From Caenispirillum bisanense (GTDB lineage: Bacteria; Pseudomonadota; Alphaproteobacteria; Rhodospirillales; Rhodospirillaceae), in contig NZ_OCNJ01000010.1 in NCBI RefSeq assembly GCF_900230255.1, positions 1-64,000 on the forward strand: a stretch of DNA of 64,000 nt. The letters run 5' to 3'. Below, in pieces: positions 1 to 11,344 of the stretch. Positions within the stretch are counted from its first letter, which is position 1. The number at the start of each line of letters is the position of its first letter. The notes beneath the pieces are model-generated. The model searched no databases and was not told the DNA's origin. It was given only the letters and a program-made list of their open reading frames with translations. The translations under genes were made by a program, and so were the position numbers.

Positions 1-156
1 TTCAATCCGGTGCTGAAGATCTTCTACGAGCGCCTGATCACGGAGAACCGCCGGCCCGGACGGGTCGCCCTGACGGCGGTGATGCGCAAGACCCTGGTCA
101 TCCTCAACGCCATGGCCCGCGACGACCAGCCGTGGAGGTACGCCGCGCCCTCGTGA
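1..156 (+). CDS. IS110-family transposase, C-terminal end (cut by window start)
   Basis: The first 51 codons are the end of a reading frame that enters from the left and stops with TGA at 154-156. The residues NPVLKIFYERL and ALTAVMRKTLVILNAMARD match the conserved C-terminal part of IS110/IS1111/IS116 transposases, where a transposase_20 domain is followed by a basic helix. Only the tail is visible, so whether the element is intact cannot be judged. No terminal inverted repeat was recognised; IS110 elements usually lack long ones. The sequence after the stop is a field of palindromic repeats. Confidence 0.8.
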   Translation, partial: FNPVLKIFYERLITENRRPGRVALTAVMRKTLVILNAMARDDQPWRYAAPS

Positions 157-181
157 GGCCGTCCCGTCGAAGGCCGACGCT

Positions 182-196
182 CGGCGCTCCGCGCCG
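182..196. terminator. Small hairpin after the transposase stop
   Basis: CGGCGC and GCGCCG flank a TCC loop (one more T-A pair is possible outside), 25 bases after the transposase stop codon. No T-run follows, so it may be a weak terminator or a transposon-end structure. Confidence 0.25.
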
Positions 197-202
197 ACGT
201 CA

Positions 203-318
203 TGGCCGGCCCCCGAACCGGGCGCGCGGACGCGTCAAGGCCGAAGCCGCCCGCAGGGCGGGCGCGCCCGCCGCGCGCCTTGACGCGGAGCACGCCCGGT
301 TCACTCCGACGCCGGCCA
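203..318. repeat. Long imperfect inverted repeat
   Basis: An 11-base perfect arm CGCGTCAAGGC (231-241) pairs with GCCTTGACGCG (277-287). The match extends outward imperfectly through AACCGGGCG against CGCCCGGTT and TGGCCGGC against GCCGGCCA, giving a palindrome of about 115 bases around a GC-rich centre. No plausible gene lies here; both strands give only arginine- and proline-rich readings. It resembles the long dispersed palindromes common in high-GC alphaproteobacterial genomes and lies between the transposase end and the next repeat type. Confidence 0.65.
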
Positions 319-350
319 CCCAGCGACTGCCCTTGACGCTGAACACGGAA

Positions 351-590
351 GATGCCCGGATCAAGTCCGGGCATGACAAGGTATTGATATATCAAGATGA
401 ATTGTCATGGCCGGGCTCGACCCGGCCATCCACGGGCGTCTCCAGCGGCAGGCATGGGCGGCGTCCTCCACGGCGGGTGTCGTGCACGCCGTGGATGCCC
501 GGCTGGGAGGCTGGGCATGACAACCTATTGATAAGAAAGCCAAAATTGTCATGGCCGCGCTCGACCCGGCCATCCACGGCGTCCTCGGAG
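351..590. repeat. Cluster of alphaproteobacterial palindromic repeats (GTCATGGCCGGG type)
   Basis: Three units are visible. A short palindrome, GATGCCCGGATC... to ...CCGGGCATGAC, lies at 351-377. A full unit at 404-522 begins GTCATGGCCGGGCTCGACC and ends with the near-complement GGCTGGGCATGAC. A half unit starts at 547. AT-rich spacers resembling GTATTGATATATC separate them. Spurious translation gives MAGLDPAIHG- and MAGSSPAMT-like peptides that are often mis-annotated as proteins in Alphaproteobacteria. The same family recurs at 34085-34390. The rest of the 157-672 gap holds no gene I can support. Confidence 0.85.
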
Positions 591-672
591 GTCGCCGCTG
601 GCTCTGTCCTCTTGGTGCCCCTTGGTGTCCTTGGTGCCTTGGTGGTTACTCACCACCACCACCGCCGCCGCC

Positions 673-1347
673 TCAGCCGCGCCGCAGCACGAACACCGCC
701 TGCTCGGCGAACAGGTTGGCGAGCCGGTGCGTCGCCGTCAGGCGGCTGCGGCGGCCGGCGGAGTCGAGGGCAAAGCTGGTTTCCACCGTCACGCCCATCT
801 CGCGGCACAGCATCTCGAAGTCGCGGATGGTGCACAGGTGGATGTTGGGCGTGTCCCACCACTGCGCCGGCAGGCAGGGCGTCACCGGCATGCGGCCCTT
901 CACCACCAGGTGCAGGCGGCTGCGCCAGAAGCCGAAGTTGGGGAACGACACGATGGCCCGCCGCCCGATGCGCAGCAGTTCCGTCAGCACGCCGCGCGGC
1001 TCGCGGGTCGCCTGCAGGGTCTGCGACAGGATGGCGTAGTCGAAGGCGTGGGCCGGGAAGTCCTTGAGGTCGGTGTCGGCGTCGCCCTGGATCACCGACA
1101 GGCCCTGCGCCACCGCCGCCTGCACGCCGTCCATGGACAGTTCGATGCCGCGGCCGTCCACCCGCTTGAAGTGCCACAGGTAGCTGAGCAGCGTGCCGTC
1201 GCCGCAGCCGACATCGAGCACCCGCGCCCCCGGCTCCACCAGATCGGCGATGATCTGCAGGTCGACGCGAATGCTGCTGGCGGCGGTGCTGCTGCCGACG
1301 GTCGCCGCGGCAGCCGGCGGCGGAGCCTGGTGGGTCATCGGGCTCAT
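673..1347 (-). CDS. metW: Methionine biosynthesis protein MetW
   Basis: The 224-residue protein has a class I SAM-methyltransferase fold signature, [15 protein letters not shown], near residue 45, followed by typical MetW segments such as [11 protein letters not shown] and [16 protein letters not shown]. MetW is found beside MetX in many Proteobacteria and is needed with it for homoserine acylation; its precise chemistry is less clear. The start is set by a four-base ATGA overlap with the metX stop (1344-1347), indicating translational coupling. Length and motifs are normal for the family. Confidence 0.95.
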   Translation of the reverse strand: MSPMTHQAPPPAAAATVGSSTAASSIRVDLQIIADLVEPGARVLDVGCGDGTLLSYLWHFKRVDGRGIELSMDGVQAAVAQGLSVIQGDADTDLKDFPAHAFDYAILSQTLQATREPRGVLTELLRIGRRAIVSFPNFGFWRSRLHLVVKGRMPVTPCLPAQWWDTPNIHLCTIRDFEMLCREMGVTVETSFALDSAGRRSRLTATHRLANLFAEQAVFVLRRG

Positions 1348-2546
1348 CCCTCCACCCGGCGCGGCAGGCCGCGGTGCTCGGCGGCGCCGTCGAGGAAGCC
1401 GGCGAGCGTTTCGTGGAACTCCGGCTCGTCGAGCAGGAAGGCGTCGTGCCCCTTGTCGGACTGCACCTCGACGAAGGACACGTTGGCCGCCACCGCGTTC
1501 AGCGCATGCACGATGGCACGGCTTTCCGAGGTCGGGAACAGCCAGTCCGACGAGAAGCTGATGAGGCAGATGCGCGTCTTCACGTCCGTGAAGGCGTCGG
1601 CCAGCCGCCCGCCGTGCTCCTCGGCGAGGTCGAAGTAGTCCATGGCGCGGGTGATGTAGAGGTAGGAATTGGCGTCGAAGCGGTCGACGAAGCTGGAGCC
1701 CTGGTAGCGCAGGTAGCTCTCCACCTGGAAGTCGGCCTCGAAGCCGTAGGTGATGGCGGCGCGGTTCTGCAGCTTGCGGCCGAACTTGCGGTGCAGCGCC
1801 TGTTCCGACAGGTAGGTGATGTGGGCCGCCATGCGGGCGACGGCGAGGCCGCGCTCCGGCCGGCGGTCGTGCTTCAGGTAGTCGCCGCCGCACCAGTCGG
1901 GATCGGCGGTGATGGCCTGCCGGCCGACCTCGTTGAAGGCGATGTTCTGCGCCGAGTGGCGGTAGCTGGTGGCGATGGGCACGGCGGCGAACACGCGGTT
2001 CGGGAAGGCGTGGACCCATTCCAGCACCTGCATGCCGCCCATGGAGCCGCCGATCACCGCGAACAGCGTGTCGATGCCCAGGTGGTCGAGCAGCCGCGCC
2101 TGCGCCTGCACCATGTCGCCGATGGTGATGACGGGAAAGCGCAGGCCCCAGGGCTCGCCGGTGGCGGGGTCGATCTCCTTCGGTCCGGTCGAGCCCATGC
2201 AGCTGCCGATGACGTTGGAGCAGACGACGAAGTAGCGGTCGGTGTCGATGATCCGCCCGGGGCCGACCACCTCGTGCCACCAGCCGGGCTTGCCGGTCAC
2301 CGGGTGCGGGTCGGCCACGTAGTGGTCGCCGGTGAGCGCGTGGCACACCAGGATGGCGTTGGACTTGTCGGCGTTGAGGCGGCCGTAGGTGGTGTAGGCC
2401 AGCGTGAAGGGGCCGAGGTCGACGCCGCAGTCGAGGCGCAGCGGTACGTCGTGGCCGAGCGTGACCGTCAGCCCCTTGCCGCGCGGCAGGGCGGCGGGAG
2501 CGGCGGAGGCGGCGTCGTGCGGCCGGCTGTCGACCTGGTTGGGCAC
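1344..2546 (-). CDS. metX: Homoserine O-acyltransferase MetX
   Basis: This 400-residue alpha/beta hydrolase-fold enzyme catalyses the first committed step of methionine synthesis, acylating homoserine with acetyl-CoA (some family members use succinyl-CoA). The nucleophile motif [12 protein letters not shown] and the family segments CHALTGDHY and [13 protein letters not shown] are present, as is the C-terminal region around [14 protein letters not shown] that carries catalytic His. The start is a GTG at 2546 with a purine-rich GGGAAGGGA about 12 bases upstream. Acyl specificity is not decided here. It forms an overlapping pair with metW and diverges from the chorismate mutase gene. Confidence 0.95.
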   Translation of the reverse strand: MPNQVDSRPHDAASAAPAALPRGKGLTVTLGHDVPLRLDCGVDLGPFTLAYTTYGRLNADKSNAILVCHALTGDHYVADPHPVTGKPGWWHEVVGPGRIIDTDRYFVVCSNVIGSCMGSTGPKEIDPATGEPWGLRFPVITIGDMVQAQARLLDHLGIDTLFAVIGGSMGGMQVLEWVHAFPNRVFAAVPIATSYRHSAQNIAFNEVGRQAITADPDWCGGDYLKHDRRPERGLAVARMAAHITYLSEQALHRKFGRKLQNRAAITYGFEADFQVESYLRYQGSSFVDRFDANSYLYITRAMDYFDLAEEHGGRLADAFTDVKTRICLISFSSDWLFPTSESRAIVHALNAVAANVSFVEVQSDKGHDAFLLDEPEFHETLAGFLDGAAEHRGLPRRVEG

Positions 2547-2723
2547 CGGCAGGATCCCTTCCCACGGCAGGAACCGAACGCCGCCGCCGGCACCCGGAAA
2601 GGGGCCGGCGGCGGGGACCTCGAAACCTATGGCCCGGCGCGTCGACTTTCAACGTTTTCTTTGCTTTCGCAGGGGCGCACCGGTAAGACTATGCGGCATT
2701 TTTTGGAACGCCGACCACACGCC
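2547..2723. promoter_or_regulatory. Divergent control region of metXW and the chorismate mutase-hisC-tyrC genes
   Basis: This 177-base spacer must hold outward promoters for both directions. An AT-rich patch (about 2645-2672) stands out from the GC-rich surroundings. On the metX side, GCCGCCGCCGGC (2580-2591) pairs with GCCGGCGGCGG (2604-2614) around a 12-base loop; it would lie in the metX mRNA leader. I looked for a SAM-II-type riboswitch upstream of metX and did not find its consensus. Confidence 0.45.
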
Positions 2724-3572
2724 ATGACCGACGACGTCCAGTCCCTCGACACGCTCCGCCAGGAGATCGACCGCATCGACGATGCCATCCATGACCTCAT
2801 CATGGAGCGCACCGCCATCGTCGAAGGCATCCGGGCGGCCAAGCGCAACGGCGTGATCCTGCGCCCGGGGCGGGAGGCGTCGATCATCCGCCGCCTGCTC
2901 GCCCGCCACGACGGCCATTTCCCGGCCGCCAGCGTCGTGCGCATCTGGCGCGAGATGATCTCGGCGCTGACCAACTTCCAGGCGCCGCTGACGCTGGCCG
3001 TCTACATGCCCGAGCGCGGCGCCGGCTACCTGGCGCTCGCCCGCGACCAGTACGGCGCCTATACCCCGTCGCAGGCCTATGCCAGCGCCGGCCAGGTGGC
3101 CCGTGCGGTGATGGACGGCGAGGCCAGCATCGGCATCCTGCCGGTGCCGCACCTGGACGACGATCAGGCCTGGTGGACCATGCTGGTGGGCACGAGCCCC
3201 GACCTGCCGCGCGTCGTCGCCCGCCTGCCGTTCCACGGCCCCGGCCCCGGCCGCGGCGACGGGCTGGAGGCCATGGCCGTCGGCAAGCTGCCGCTGGAGC
3301 CCACCGGCGACGACCGCACCATGCTGGCCGTAGAATGCTCCAACGCGCTCAGCCGCGCCGGCCTGCGGTCGCACCTGGAGGCGGTGGGCCTCAAGCCCAA
3401 CCACCTGTGGGATACCCGCGAGAACGGTCCCGACGCCCGCATCGACCTGATCGCCGTGGAAGACTTCGTCGCCGCCGACGACCCGCGCCTGACCGCCGCC
3501 CTGAACCGGCCGGAGGGTGAGGTCGCCCATCTGCACGTGATCGGCGCCTACGCGACGCCCTATCCGGTCTGA
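2724..3572 (+). CDS. Chorismate mutase, AroQ type with C-terminal extension
   Basis: Residues 1-90 form an AroQ helical domain with the expected pattern LRQEIDRIDDAIHDLI, an Arg at 29, Lys at 40 and RPGREASIIRRLL, the set that binds chorismate. The enzyme converts chorismate to prephenate for phenylalanine and tyrosine. The remaining 190 residues have no catalytic motif I recognise; such two-part chorismate mutases occur in Rhodospirillales. A start at 2691 would add 11 residues; 2724 better fits family N-termini, though its ribosome site is weak. hisC and tyrC follow and supply the next steps. Confidence 0.88.
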   Translation: MTDDVQSLDTLRQEIDRIDDAIHDLIMERTAIVEGIRAAKRNGVILRPGREASIIRRLLARHDGHFPAASVVRIWREMISALTNFQAPLTLAVYMPERGAGYLALARDQYGAYTPSQAYASAGQVARAVMDGEASIGILPVPHLDDDQAWWTMLVGTSPDLPRVVARLPFHGPGPGRGDGLEAMAVGKLPLEPTGDDRTMLAVECSNALSRAGLRSHLEAVGLKPNHLWDTRENGPDARIDLIAVEDFVAADDPRLTAALNRPEGEVAHLHVIGAYATPYPV

Positions 3573-3577
3573 CCGGA

Positions 3578-3599
3578 CGGGCGCCGCCGCCGGCGCCCG
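3578..3599. terminator. Intercistronic hairpin between chorismate mutase and hisC
   Basis: CGGGCGCC and GGCGCCCG form a perfect 8-base stem with a 6-base loop just after the chorismate mutase stop. There is no T-run, so it could be a weak terminator, an mRNA-processing or a stability element within the operon. Confidence 0.4.
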
Positions 3600-3677
3600 C
3601 CGTTCCCGGACCCCTCGGCCGCCGCGGCGGCCGCCCGCGTTCCCCCCGCGTATCGCACATCATCCAGGAAGAGAGCC

Positions 3678-4760
3678 ATGAGCAGCCTCACGCCGCGCCC
3701 CGGCATCCTCGACATCGCTCCCTACAAGGGCGGCGAGTCCAAGCTCCAGGGCGTTTCCCGGGTCATCAAGCTGTCCTCCAACGAGGGCGCCCTCGGGGCC
3801 AGCCCCAAGGCGCAGGAGGCCTACCGACACGCGGCGGCGGAGCTGTATCGCTATCCCGACGGCGGCGCCACCCGCCTGCGCGCCGCCATCGGCGCCCGCC
3901 ACGGCCTCGACCCCGAGCGCATCGTCTGCGGCTGCGGCTCCGACGAGCTGATCGGCCTGCTGTGCCGGGCCTACGCCGGGCCGGGCGACGAGGTGCTGTA
4001 CTCGCAGCACGGCTTCCTCATGTACTCCATCTACGCCAAGGGCGTGGGCGCGACGCCGGTGACGGCGGCGGAGGTCGACCTGCGCGGCTCCGTCGACAAC
4101 CTGCTGGCGGCGGTGACCGAGAAGACGCGCATCGTCTTCATCGCCAACCCCAACAATCCGACCGGCACCTACATGACCGACGCCGAGGTCAAGCGCCTGC
4201 GCGCCGGCCTGCGCCCGGACATTCTGCTGGTGGTCGATGCCGCTTATGCGGAATACGTCAGCCGCAACGACTACACCGACGGCCGCGAGCTGGTGGACGC
4301 CCACGACAACGTGGTGATGACGCGCACCTTCTCGAAGATCCACGGCCTCGGCGGCGTGCGGCTCGGCTGGGCCTACGGGCCGGAGGGCATCATCGACGTG
4401 CTCAACCGCCTGCGCAGCCCGTTCAACGTGGCGAGCCCGGCGCTGGCCGCCGGCGAGGCCGCCATCGCCGACGCCGAGTTCACCGACCTGGCGCGCCGCC
4501 ACAACGACTATTGGCTGCCGTGGGTGACGGGCAAGCTGCGTGACCTCGGGCTCGAGGCGACCGACTCGGTCGGCAACTTCGTGCTGGTGAAGGTGCCGGA
4601 CGCCGCCAAATGCGACGCCTTCCTGCGCGGCGAAGGCATCATCGTGCGCGCCATGGGCGGCTACGGCCTGCCCGACTGGCTGCGCGTGACCATCGGCCGC
4701 GAGGACGAGAACCAGGCCTTCGTCGAGGCGCTGGGCCGCTTCATGGAGCAGCAGCGATGA
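3678..4760 (+). CDS. hisC: Histidinol-phosphate/aromatic aminotransferase
   Basis: A 360-residue class I/II PLP-dependent aminotransferase. Visible features are SSNEGALG near the N-terminus, NPNNPTGTY, the PLP-contacting DAAYAEYV and the Schiff-base lysine in RTFSKIHGLGGVRLGW. HisC enzymes transaminate histidinol phosphate; many also act on aromatic keto acids. Placement between chorismate mutase and tyrC suggests use in tyrosine/phenylalanine synthesis too. A good AGGAAG ribosome site lies 7 bases before ATG 3678. Its stop overlaps the tyrC start as ATGA, so the two are probably translationally coupled. Confidence 0.93.
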   Translation: MSSLTPRPGILDIAPYKGGESKLQGVSRVIKLSSNEGALGASPKAQEAYRHAAAELYRYPDGGATRLRAAIGARHGLDPERIVCGCGSDELIGLLCRAYAGPGDEVLYSQHGFLMYSIYAKGVGATPVTAAEVDLRGSVDNLLAAVTEKTRIVFIANPNNPTGTYMTDAEVKRLRAGLRPDILLVVDAAYAEYVSRNDYTDGRELVDAHDNVVMTRTFSKIHGLGGVRLGWAYGPEGIIDVLNRLRSPFNVASPALAAGEAAIADAEFTDLARRHNDYWLPWVTGKLRDLGLEATDSVGNFVLVKVPDAAKCDAFLRGEGIIVRAMGGYGLPDWLRVTIGREDENQAFVEALGRFMEQQR

Positions 4761-5668
4761 CCGCCGACAGCGCCCCAGCGGCCGGCGGCGCCCCGCTGTT
4801 CGGCCGCATCGCCTTCATCGGCATCGGCCTCATCGGCTCGTCGCTCGCCCGGCTGGTGGCGGAGCAGGGCCTGGCGGGCAGCACCGTCTGCACCGCCAGC
4901 GACCCGCAGCACCTGGCCGAGGCCGCCGAACTGGGCCTGACGACGGAGACGGCGCCCACCATCGCCCAGGCGGTGGCGGGGGCGGACCTGGTGATCGTCG
5001 CCACGCCGGTCGGCGCCTACGAGGCCGTCGGCGCCGCCATGGGGCCGCACCTGAAGCCGGGCGCCATCGTCACGGACGTCGGCTCGGTCAAGCAGGCGAC
5101 CGTGCGCGATCTCGGCCCCTTCATCCCCGAAGGCGTCCATTTCGTGCCCGGCCACCCCATCGCCGGCACCGAGCATTCCGGTCCGCGCGCCGGCTTCGCC
5201 GACTTGTTCCGCGACCGCTGGTGCATCCTGACCCCGCCGCCCGCCACCGATCCGGCGGCGGTGGACAAGGTGGCGGCGCTGTGGAAAGCGGGTGGCTCCA
5301 TGATCGAGATCATGGACCCCGGCCACCACGACCGGGTGCTGGCCATCACCTCGCACCTGCCGCACCTCATCGCCTATACCATCGTCGGCACGGCAACGGA
5401 CCTGGAGGAGCACCTGAAGCAGGAGGTCATCAAGTTCTCGGCCTCGGGCTTCCGCGACTTCACCCGCATCGCCGCCTCCGATCCGGTGATGTGGCGCGAC
5501 GTCTTCCTCAACAACCGCGAGGCGGTGCTGGAGATCATCCAGCGCTTCACCGAGGACCTGACCGCCCTGCAGCGCGCCATCCGGTGGGGCGAGGGCGACA
5601 AGCTGGAAGACCTGTTCACCCGCACGCGCACCATCCGCCGCGCCATCATCGACGCCCGCCAGGCGTGA
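4757..5668 (+). CDS. tyrC: Prephenate/cyclohexadienyl dehydrogenase
   Basis: The 303-residue protein starts with a Rossmann dinucleotide motif, FIGIGLIGSSLARL (about residues 19-32), and carries the family segments TDVGSVK, PGHPIAGTEHSGP and SHLPHLIAY. It oxidatively decarboxylates prephenate or arogenate in tyrosine synthesis. The start codon overlaps the hisC stop (ATGA at 4757-4760). The substrate preference (prephenate or arogenate) cannot be read from sequence; TyrC is the usual name for this monofunctional alphaproteobacterial form. It converges on the next gene pair. Confidence 0.92.
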   Translation: MTADSAPAAGGAPLFGRIAFIGIGLIGSSLARLVAEQGLAGSTVCTASDPQHLAEAAELGLTTETAPTIAQAVAGADLVIVATPVGAYEAVGAAMGPHLKPGAIVTDVGSVKQATVRDLGPFIPEGVHFVPGHPIAGTEHSGPRAGFADLFRDRWCILTPPPATDPAAVDKVAALWKAGGSMIEIMDPGHHDRVLAITSHLPHLIAYTIVGTATDLEEHLKQEVIKFSASGFRDFTRIAASDPVMWRDVFLNNREAVLEIIQRFTEDLTALQRAIRWGEGDKLEDLFTRTRTIRRAIIDARQA

Positions 5669-5754
5669 GGGCCGGTGGGGCGGGGGCGAAGGCGGCCGGT
5701 GCGGTTCGACCGTCCGGCGTGACGCGGCTGTGACGCAGGGCCGGTGGCCTCGCC

Positions 5755-6968
5755 TCAGAACACCACCGTGCCCCGCATCCAGGTGTCGATGAGCCGGCCC
5801 TGGTAGAGCGTGACGTCGTTGGCGCGGCCGAAGGCCACCGCGTCGTCGCTGTCGCAGCGGGCCAGGATCAGGCGGCCGGGCGGGATGGCGCGCATGGCGT
5901 CGAGCGCCGGCTTGCCCTGGGGGCTCGCCAGGATGCGCGGCAGGTCCGGCGTCCACGACAGCTTCACCAGTTCCACGCCGAGGCGCTTGGGGTCCACGTA
6001 GGGCAGCGAGCGCCACGTCACGCCGTCCAGGCACACGCGGTAGCCGCGCTGGCGGACGAAGTCGCGGGCGAAGGTATAGGCCGCCAGGTCGGCGAAGATG
6101 TCCTCCGCCCGCAGCTCGATCACCACCGTACCGTGGCTGCCGGCCGCCAGTTCGTCGTCGAAGGCGAGGAATTCGTCGGACAGGATGGAGGCGACGTTCA
6201 GGTTCAGCGAGAACCCCTTGGCGAGGCTGCCGTCGTCGCGGTGGGTGAGCAGCGCCAGCACACGGCGGTCGAGCGTCTGGGTCAGGCGCTGGAACAGCCA
6301 CGGGTTGGAGGCGAGGTCCACGGTCGGCAGCAGCGTCTCGCGCAGGTCGCCGATGGAGACGAAGACTTCCGTGAACATGACGCTCGGCCGGCCTTCGCCG
6401 ACCATCACCGCCACCGCCTGACGGCGCACGTGGCTCGCCAGGTTGGCGTTGGCGAGCATGCTCTCGATCTTGCCGAGCAGGCCGGCGGTCAGCGGCTCGC
6501 CGCGCGGCCGGCGGTCGAGCCCGCCGCCGAAGCCGCCGCGGGCGCCCGGGCCGGCGGTCGGGTCGTCGGCCTGGCGGATGACGCGCTCCTCGGCCTCCTG
6601 CAGCAGGTCGGCGTAGTGGTCGGCGAAGGGGCGCCGCGCCGTCAGGTCGGGCGAATCGGCCAGCGGGTCGGTGCCGAGCACGAAGCGCAGGCGCACCACC
6701 GCCGCCTCGAAGTCGTCGGCGGTCTTGTCGGCATAGAGGGCGAGCAGATCGCCGGTGCGCGTCCAGTAGGTCTTCACGCCGGCGTCGAGCGCCTGGGCGA
6801 AGGCCTCGTCGATGTCGCGGAACAGGTGCTCGTGCCGCGTATCCGGGTGCAGGGCCGAGAGCCGCAGGGTGGCGAGCGTGCGGCCGCGGGTGTCGCCCTC
6901 CAGGCGCCGCAGGTCGGCCAGCAGCATGCGCTCGTGCGAGGCGCCGAGAGGGTGTTCGATGGGGCTGC

Positions 6969-6972
<4 letters not shown>
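5755..6972 (-). CDS. Degenerate EAL-domain protein (second of a pair)
   Basis: A 405-residue protein whose C-terminal half aligns by eye with EAL phosphodiesterase domains but has lost the catalytic set. The NVS region reads SLNLNVAS (about 250), the DDFGTG region reads VCLDGVTWRS (about 312), KID reads VKLSW and the AEGVE region reads LARCDSDD; only a terminal QGRLID, matching the usual QG, remains. It is therefore probably a c-di-GMP binding or protein-interaction module. The start is GTG at 6972, overlapping the upstream stop as GTGA, so production is coupled to its partner. Confidence 0.75.
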
Positions 6973-8387
<1,415 letters not shown>

Positions 8388-8472
8388 CCCCCAAAAGTAC
8401 CGCTATTATAAAGATCTTTCGCGTTCGCGGAAGCATCGTCGGTGGCGACCGTTCGACAAGGAGACGACCTGC
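8388..8472. promoter_or_regulatory. Divergent promoter between the EAL-like pair and the UDP-sugar gene
   Basis: The AT-rich stretch at 8404-8412 contains a perfect TATAAT on the minus strand (8410-8405), well placed to transcribe the EAL-like genes with an 11-base leader. The same bases read TATTAT/TATAAA on the plus strand. -35 elements are weak on both strands. AAGGAG at 8457-8462 is the ribosome site of the plus-strand gene. Confidence 0.5.
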
Positions 8473-9417
<945 letters not shown>

Positions 9418-9434
9418 CGGCAGTGCGACGGGGA

Positions 9435-9463
9435 CTGAAAAGCGCCATGTTTTCCGTTATACC
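9435..9463 (+). promoter_or_regulatory. Candidate sigma-70-type promoter of hldE
   Basis: CTGAAA (9435-9440) and TATACC (9458-9463) are separated by 17 bases and each match four of six consensus positions. The hldE ATG lies 36 bases downstream. Not tested beyond inspection. Confidence 0.45.
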
Positions 9464-9499
9464 GTCGGCACCGACCGCTCATCCGGAACCAGCGACCCC

Positions 9500-10963
9500 A
9501 TGACCGACCAGTCCGTCCTCGCCGCTCGTGCCGCCGCCCTGCACACTGCCACCGTGCTGTGTGCCGGCGACGTCATGCTCGACCGCTTCGTCTACGGCGA
9601 CGTCGACCGCATCTCGCCGGAAGGGCCGATCCCGGTCCTCCGCATCCGGCGCGAGGCGGCCATGCTGGGCGGCGCCGGCAACGTGGTGCGCAATCTGGTC
9701 GGCCTGGGTGCGGCCGCCACCTTCCTCACCTGCGTCGGCGACGATGCGCCGGGGCGCGAGGTGGCGGGGCTCATCGCCGCGCTGCCGGGGGTCGATCCGG
9801 TGCTGCAGGTGGCGCCCGGCCGCCAGACCACCATCAAGACCCGCTTCGTCGCCGGCAACCAGCAGCTGCTGCGCGCCGACGAGGAGACGCTGGCCCCCGT
9901 CGCCGACCTCGCCCTCGACCGCCTGCTGAGCGAGGCGGCCGGGCAGATGGCGCGCAGCGGCGCGCTGGTGCTGTCCGACTACGGCAAGGGCGTGTTGCCG
10001 CCGCGCGTCACCCGCGGCCTGATCGAGGCGGCGCGCGCCGCCGGCGTGCCGGTGGTGGTCGACCCCAAGGGCGCCGACTGTGACCGCTACCGCGGCGCCA
10101 CGGTGGTCACGCCCAACCGCAAGGAACTGGCGGAAGCCGCCGGCCTGCCCACGGGCTCCGACGCCGAGATCATCGCCGCCGCCCGCGCCCTCATCGACCG
10201 CTGCGGCCTCGACACCATCCTGGTCACCCGCAGCCAGGAAGGCATGACGCTCGTGCCGCGCGACGGCGAGCCGCGCCATCTGGCGGCCCAGGCGCGCGAG
10301 GTCTACGACGTCTCCGGCGCCGGCGACACGGTGGTGGCAACGGTCGCCGCCGCGCTCGCCTGCGGGGCGGACCTCGAGGAGGCGGCGCGGCTCGCCAACG
10401 TCGCCGCCGGCATCGTCGTCGGCAAGGTCGGCACCGCCGCCGTGGCCGTCGAGGAACTGCTCCACACCCTGCGCCGCCAGGACCTGGAGGAAGACGAGGC
10501 CAAGGTGCTGCAACTGGCCGCCGCGCAGGAGAAGGTGGCCCAGTGGCGCGCCCGCGGCCTGTCGGTCGGCTTCACCAACGGCTGCTTCGACCTGCTGCAC
10601 CCCGGCCACGTCTCGCTGCTGGCCCAGGCCAAGGCGTCGTGCGACCGGCTGGTGGTGGGGCTCAATTCCGACGCCTCGGTGAAGCGCCTGAAGGGCGAGA
10701 CCCGCCCGGTGCAGAGCGAGGCGGCGCGGGCGACGGTGCTCGGCTCGCTCGCCAGCGTCGACATGGTGGTGATCTTCGGCGAGGACACGCCGCTGTCCCT
10801 GATCCAGGCGCTGCGCCCCGACGTTCTGGTCAAGGGCGCCGACTACACGGTGGAAACCGTGGTCGGCGCCGACATCGTGCAGGGCTACGGCGGCCGTGTC
10901 ATGCTGGCGAAGCTGGAAGACGGCTTCTCCACCACCGCCACCATCGCCCGCATGAACCGCTGA
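9500..10963 (+). CDS. hldE: Bifunctional heptose-7-phosphate kinase/heptose-1-phosphate adenylyltransferase
   Basis: The 487-residue protein fuses a PfkB-type sugar kinase (about residues 1-330; [14 protein letters not shown] near the N-terminus and the catalytic [14 protein letters not shown]) to a cytidylyltransferase-fold nucleotidyltransferase (about 355-487; [17 protein letters not shown] with the HxGH site). It makes ADP-heptose precursors for the lipopolysaccharide inner core. Length and domain order match E. coli HldE. Ribosome binding sequence is weak. It follows uxs, another nucleotide-sugar gene. Confidence 0.96.
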   Translation: MTDQSVLAARAAALHTATVLCAGDVMLDRFVYGDVDRISPEGPIPVLRIRREAAMLGGAGNVVRNLVGLGAAATFLTCVGDDAPGREVAGLIAALPGVDPVLQVAPGRQTTIKTRFVAGNQQLLRADEETLAPVADLALDRLLSEAAGQMARSGALVLSDYGKGVLPPRVTRGLIEAARAAGVPVVVDPKGADCDRYRGATVVTPNRKELAEAAGLPTGSDAEIIAAARALIDRCGLDTILVTRSQEGMTLVPRDGEPRHLAAQAREVYDVSGAGDTVVATVAAALACGADLEEAARLANVAAGIVVGKVGTAAVAVEELLHTLRRQDLEEDEAKVLQLAAAQEKVAQWRARGLSVGFTNGCFDLLHPGHVSLLAQAKASCDRLVVGLNSDASVKRLKGETRPVQSEAARATVLGSLASVDMVVIFGEDTPLSLIQALRPDVLVKGADYTVETVVGADIVQGYGGRVMLAKLEDGFSTTATIARMNR

Positions 10964-10991
10964 GGATCCACAGCCGCAGGAGACACCGCCC

Positions 10992-11330
10992 ATGCGCCGC
11001 GCGCCGACCGCCACCGTCCTCGCCGCCGCCCTGACGCTGGCGGCCTGCGCCTCGGAGCCGCCGCCGCCACCCGAGCCGCCGCTGGAACGGCCGCCGGCCA
11101 CCGCCAGCGCCGAAAGCCTGGAGGCCTGCGGTGCCGGCGATCTGGCGGGCGCCATCGGCGGGCGGCTGGTGCCGGGCGAGGCGGCGGCCGGGGAACTGTC
11201 CGTCGCCGACCTGCCGCGGCCCTATCGCGTCATCGCGCCGGGCACGCCGACCGACCTGTCGTTCCGCCCCGACCGCCTGACGGTGACCCTCACCGGCGAC
11301 GGCACCATCCGCCAAATGACCTGCGGCTGA
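10992..11330 (+). CDS. I78-family peptidase inhibitor lipoprotein (first of two)
   Basis: A 112-residue precursor with a lipoprotein signal peptide (LTLAAC, lipid-modified Cys at about 19), a proline-rich linker, then an I78 inhibitor domain: CGAGDLAGAIGG, DLPRPYRVIAPG and RPDRLTVTLTGDG with a terminal Cys, giving the expected cysteine pair. Family I78 proteins inhibit serine proteases. The protein is probably anchored in the envelope facing the periplasm. A near relative follows 14 bases later, a likely tandem duplication in one transcript. Confidence 0.85.
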   Translation: MRRAPTATVLAAALTLAACASEPPPPPEPPLERPPATASAESLEACGAGDLAGAIGGRLVPGEAAAGELSVADLPRPYRVIAPGTPTDLSFRPDRLTVTLTGDGTIRQMTCG

Positions 11331-11344
11331 CCGGGAGACCCGCC

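Noticed and set aside
361-577. Minus-strand frames giving MAGSSAAMT- and MDGRVERGHDN-like proteins
   Set aside because: They are translations of the palindromic repeat family, without ribosome sites, and the peptide wording is a known annotation artefact.
2547-2723. SAM-II riboswitch upstream of metX
   Set aside because: The conserved pseudoknot sequence elements could not be found on the metX strand.
1374-3572. A very long plus-strand frame ending in the chorismate mutase
   Set aside because: Its first half is antisense to metX and low-complexity; family similarity starts only at 2724.
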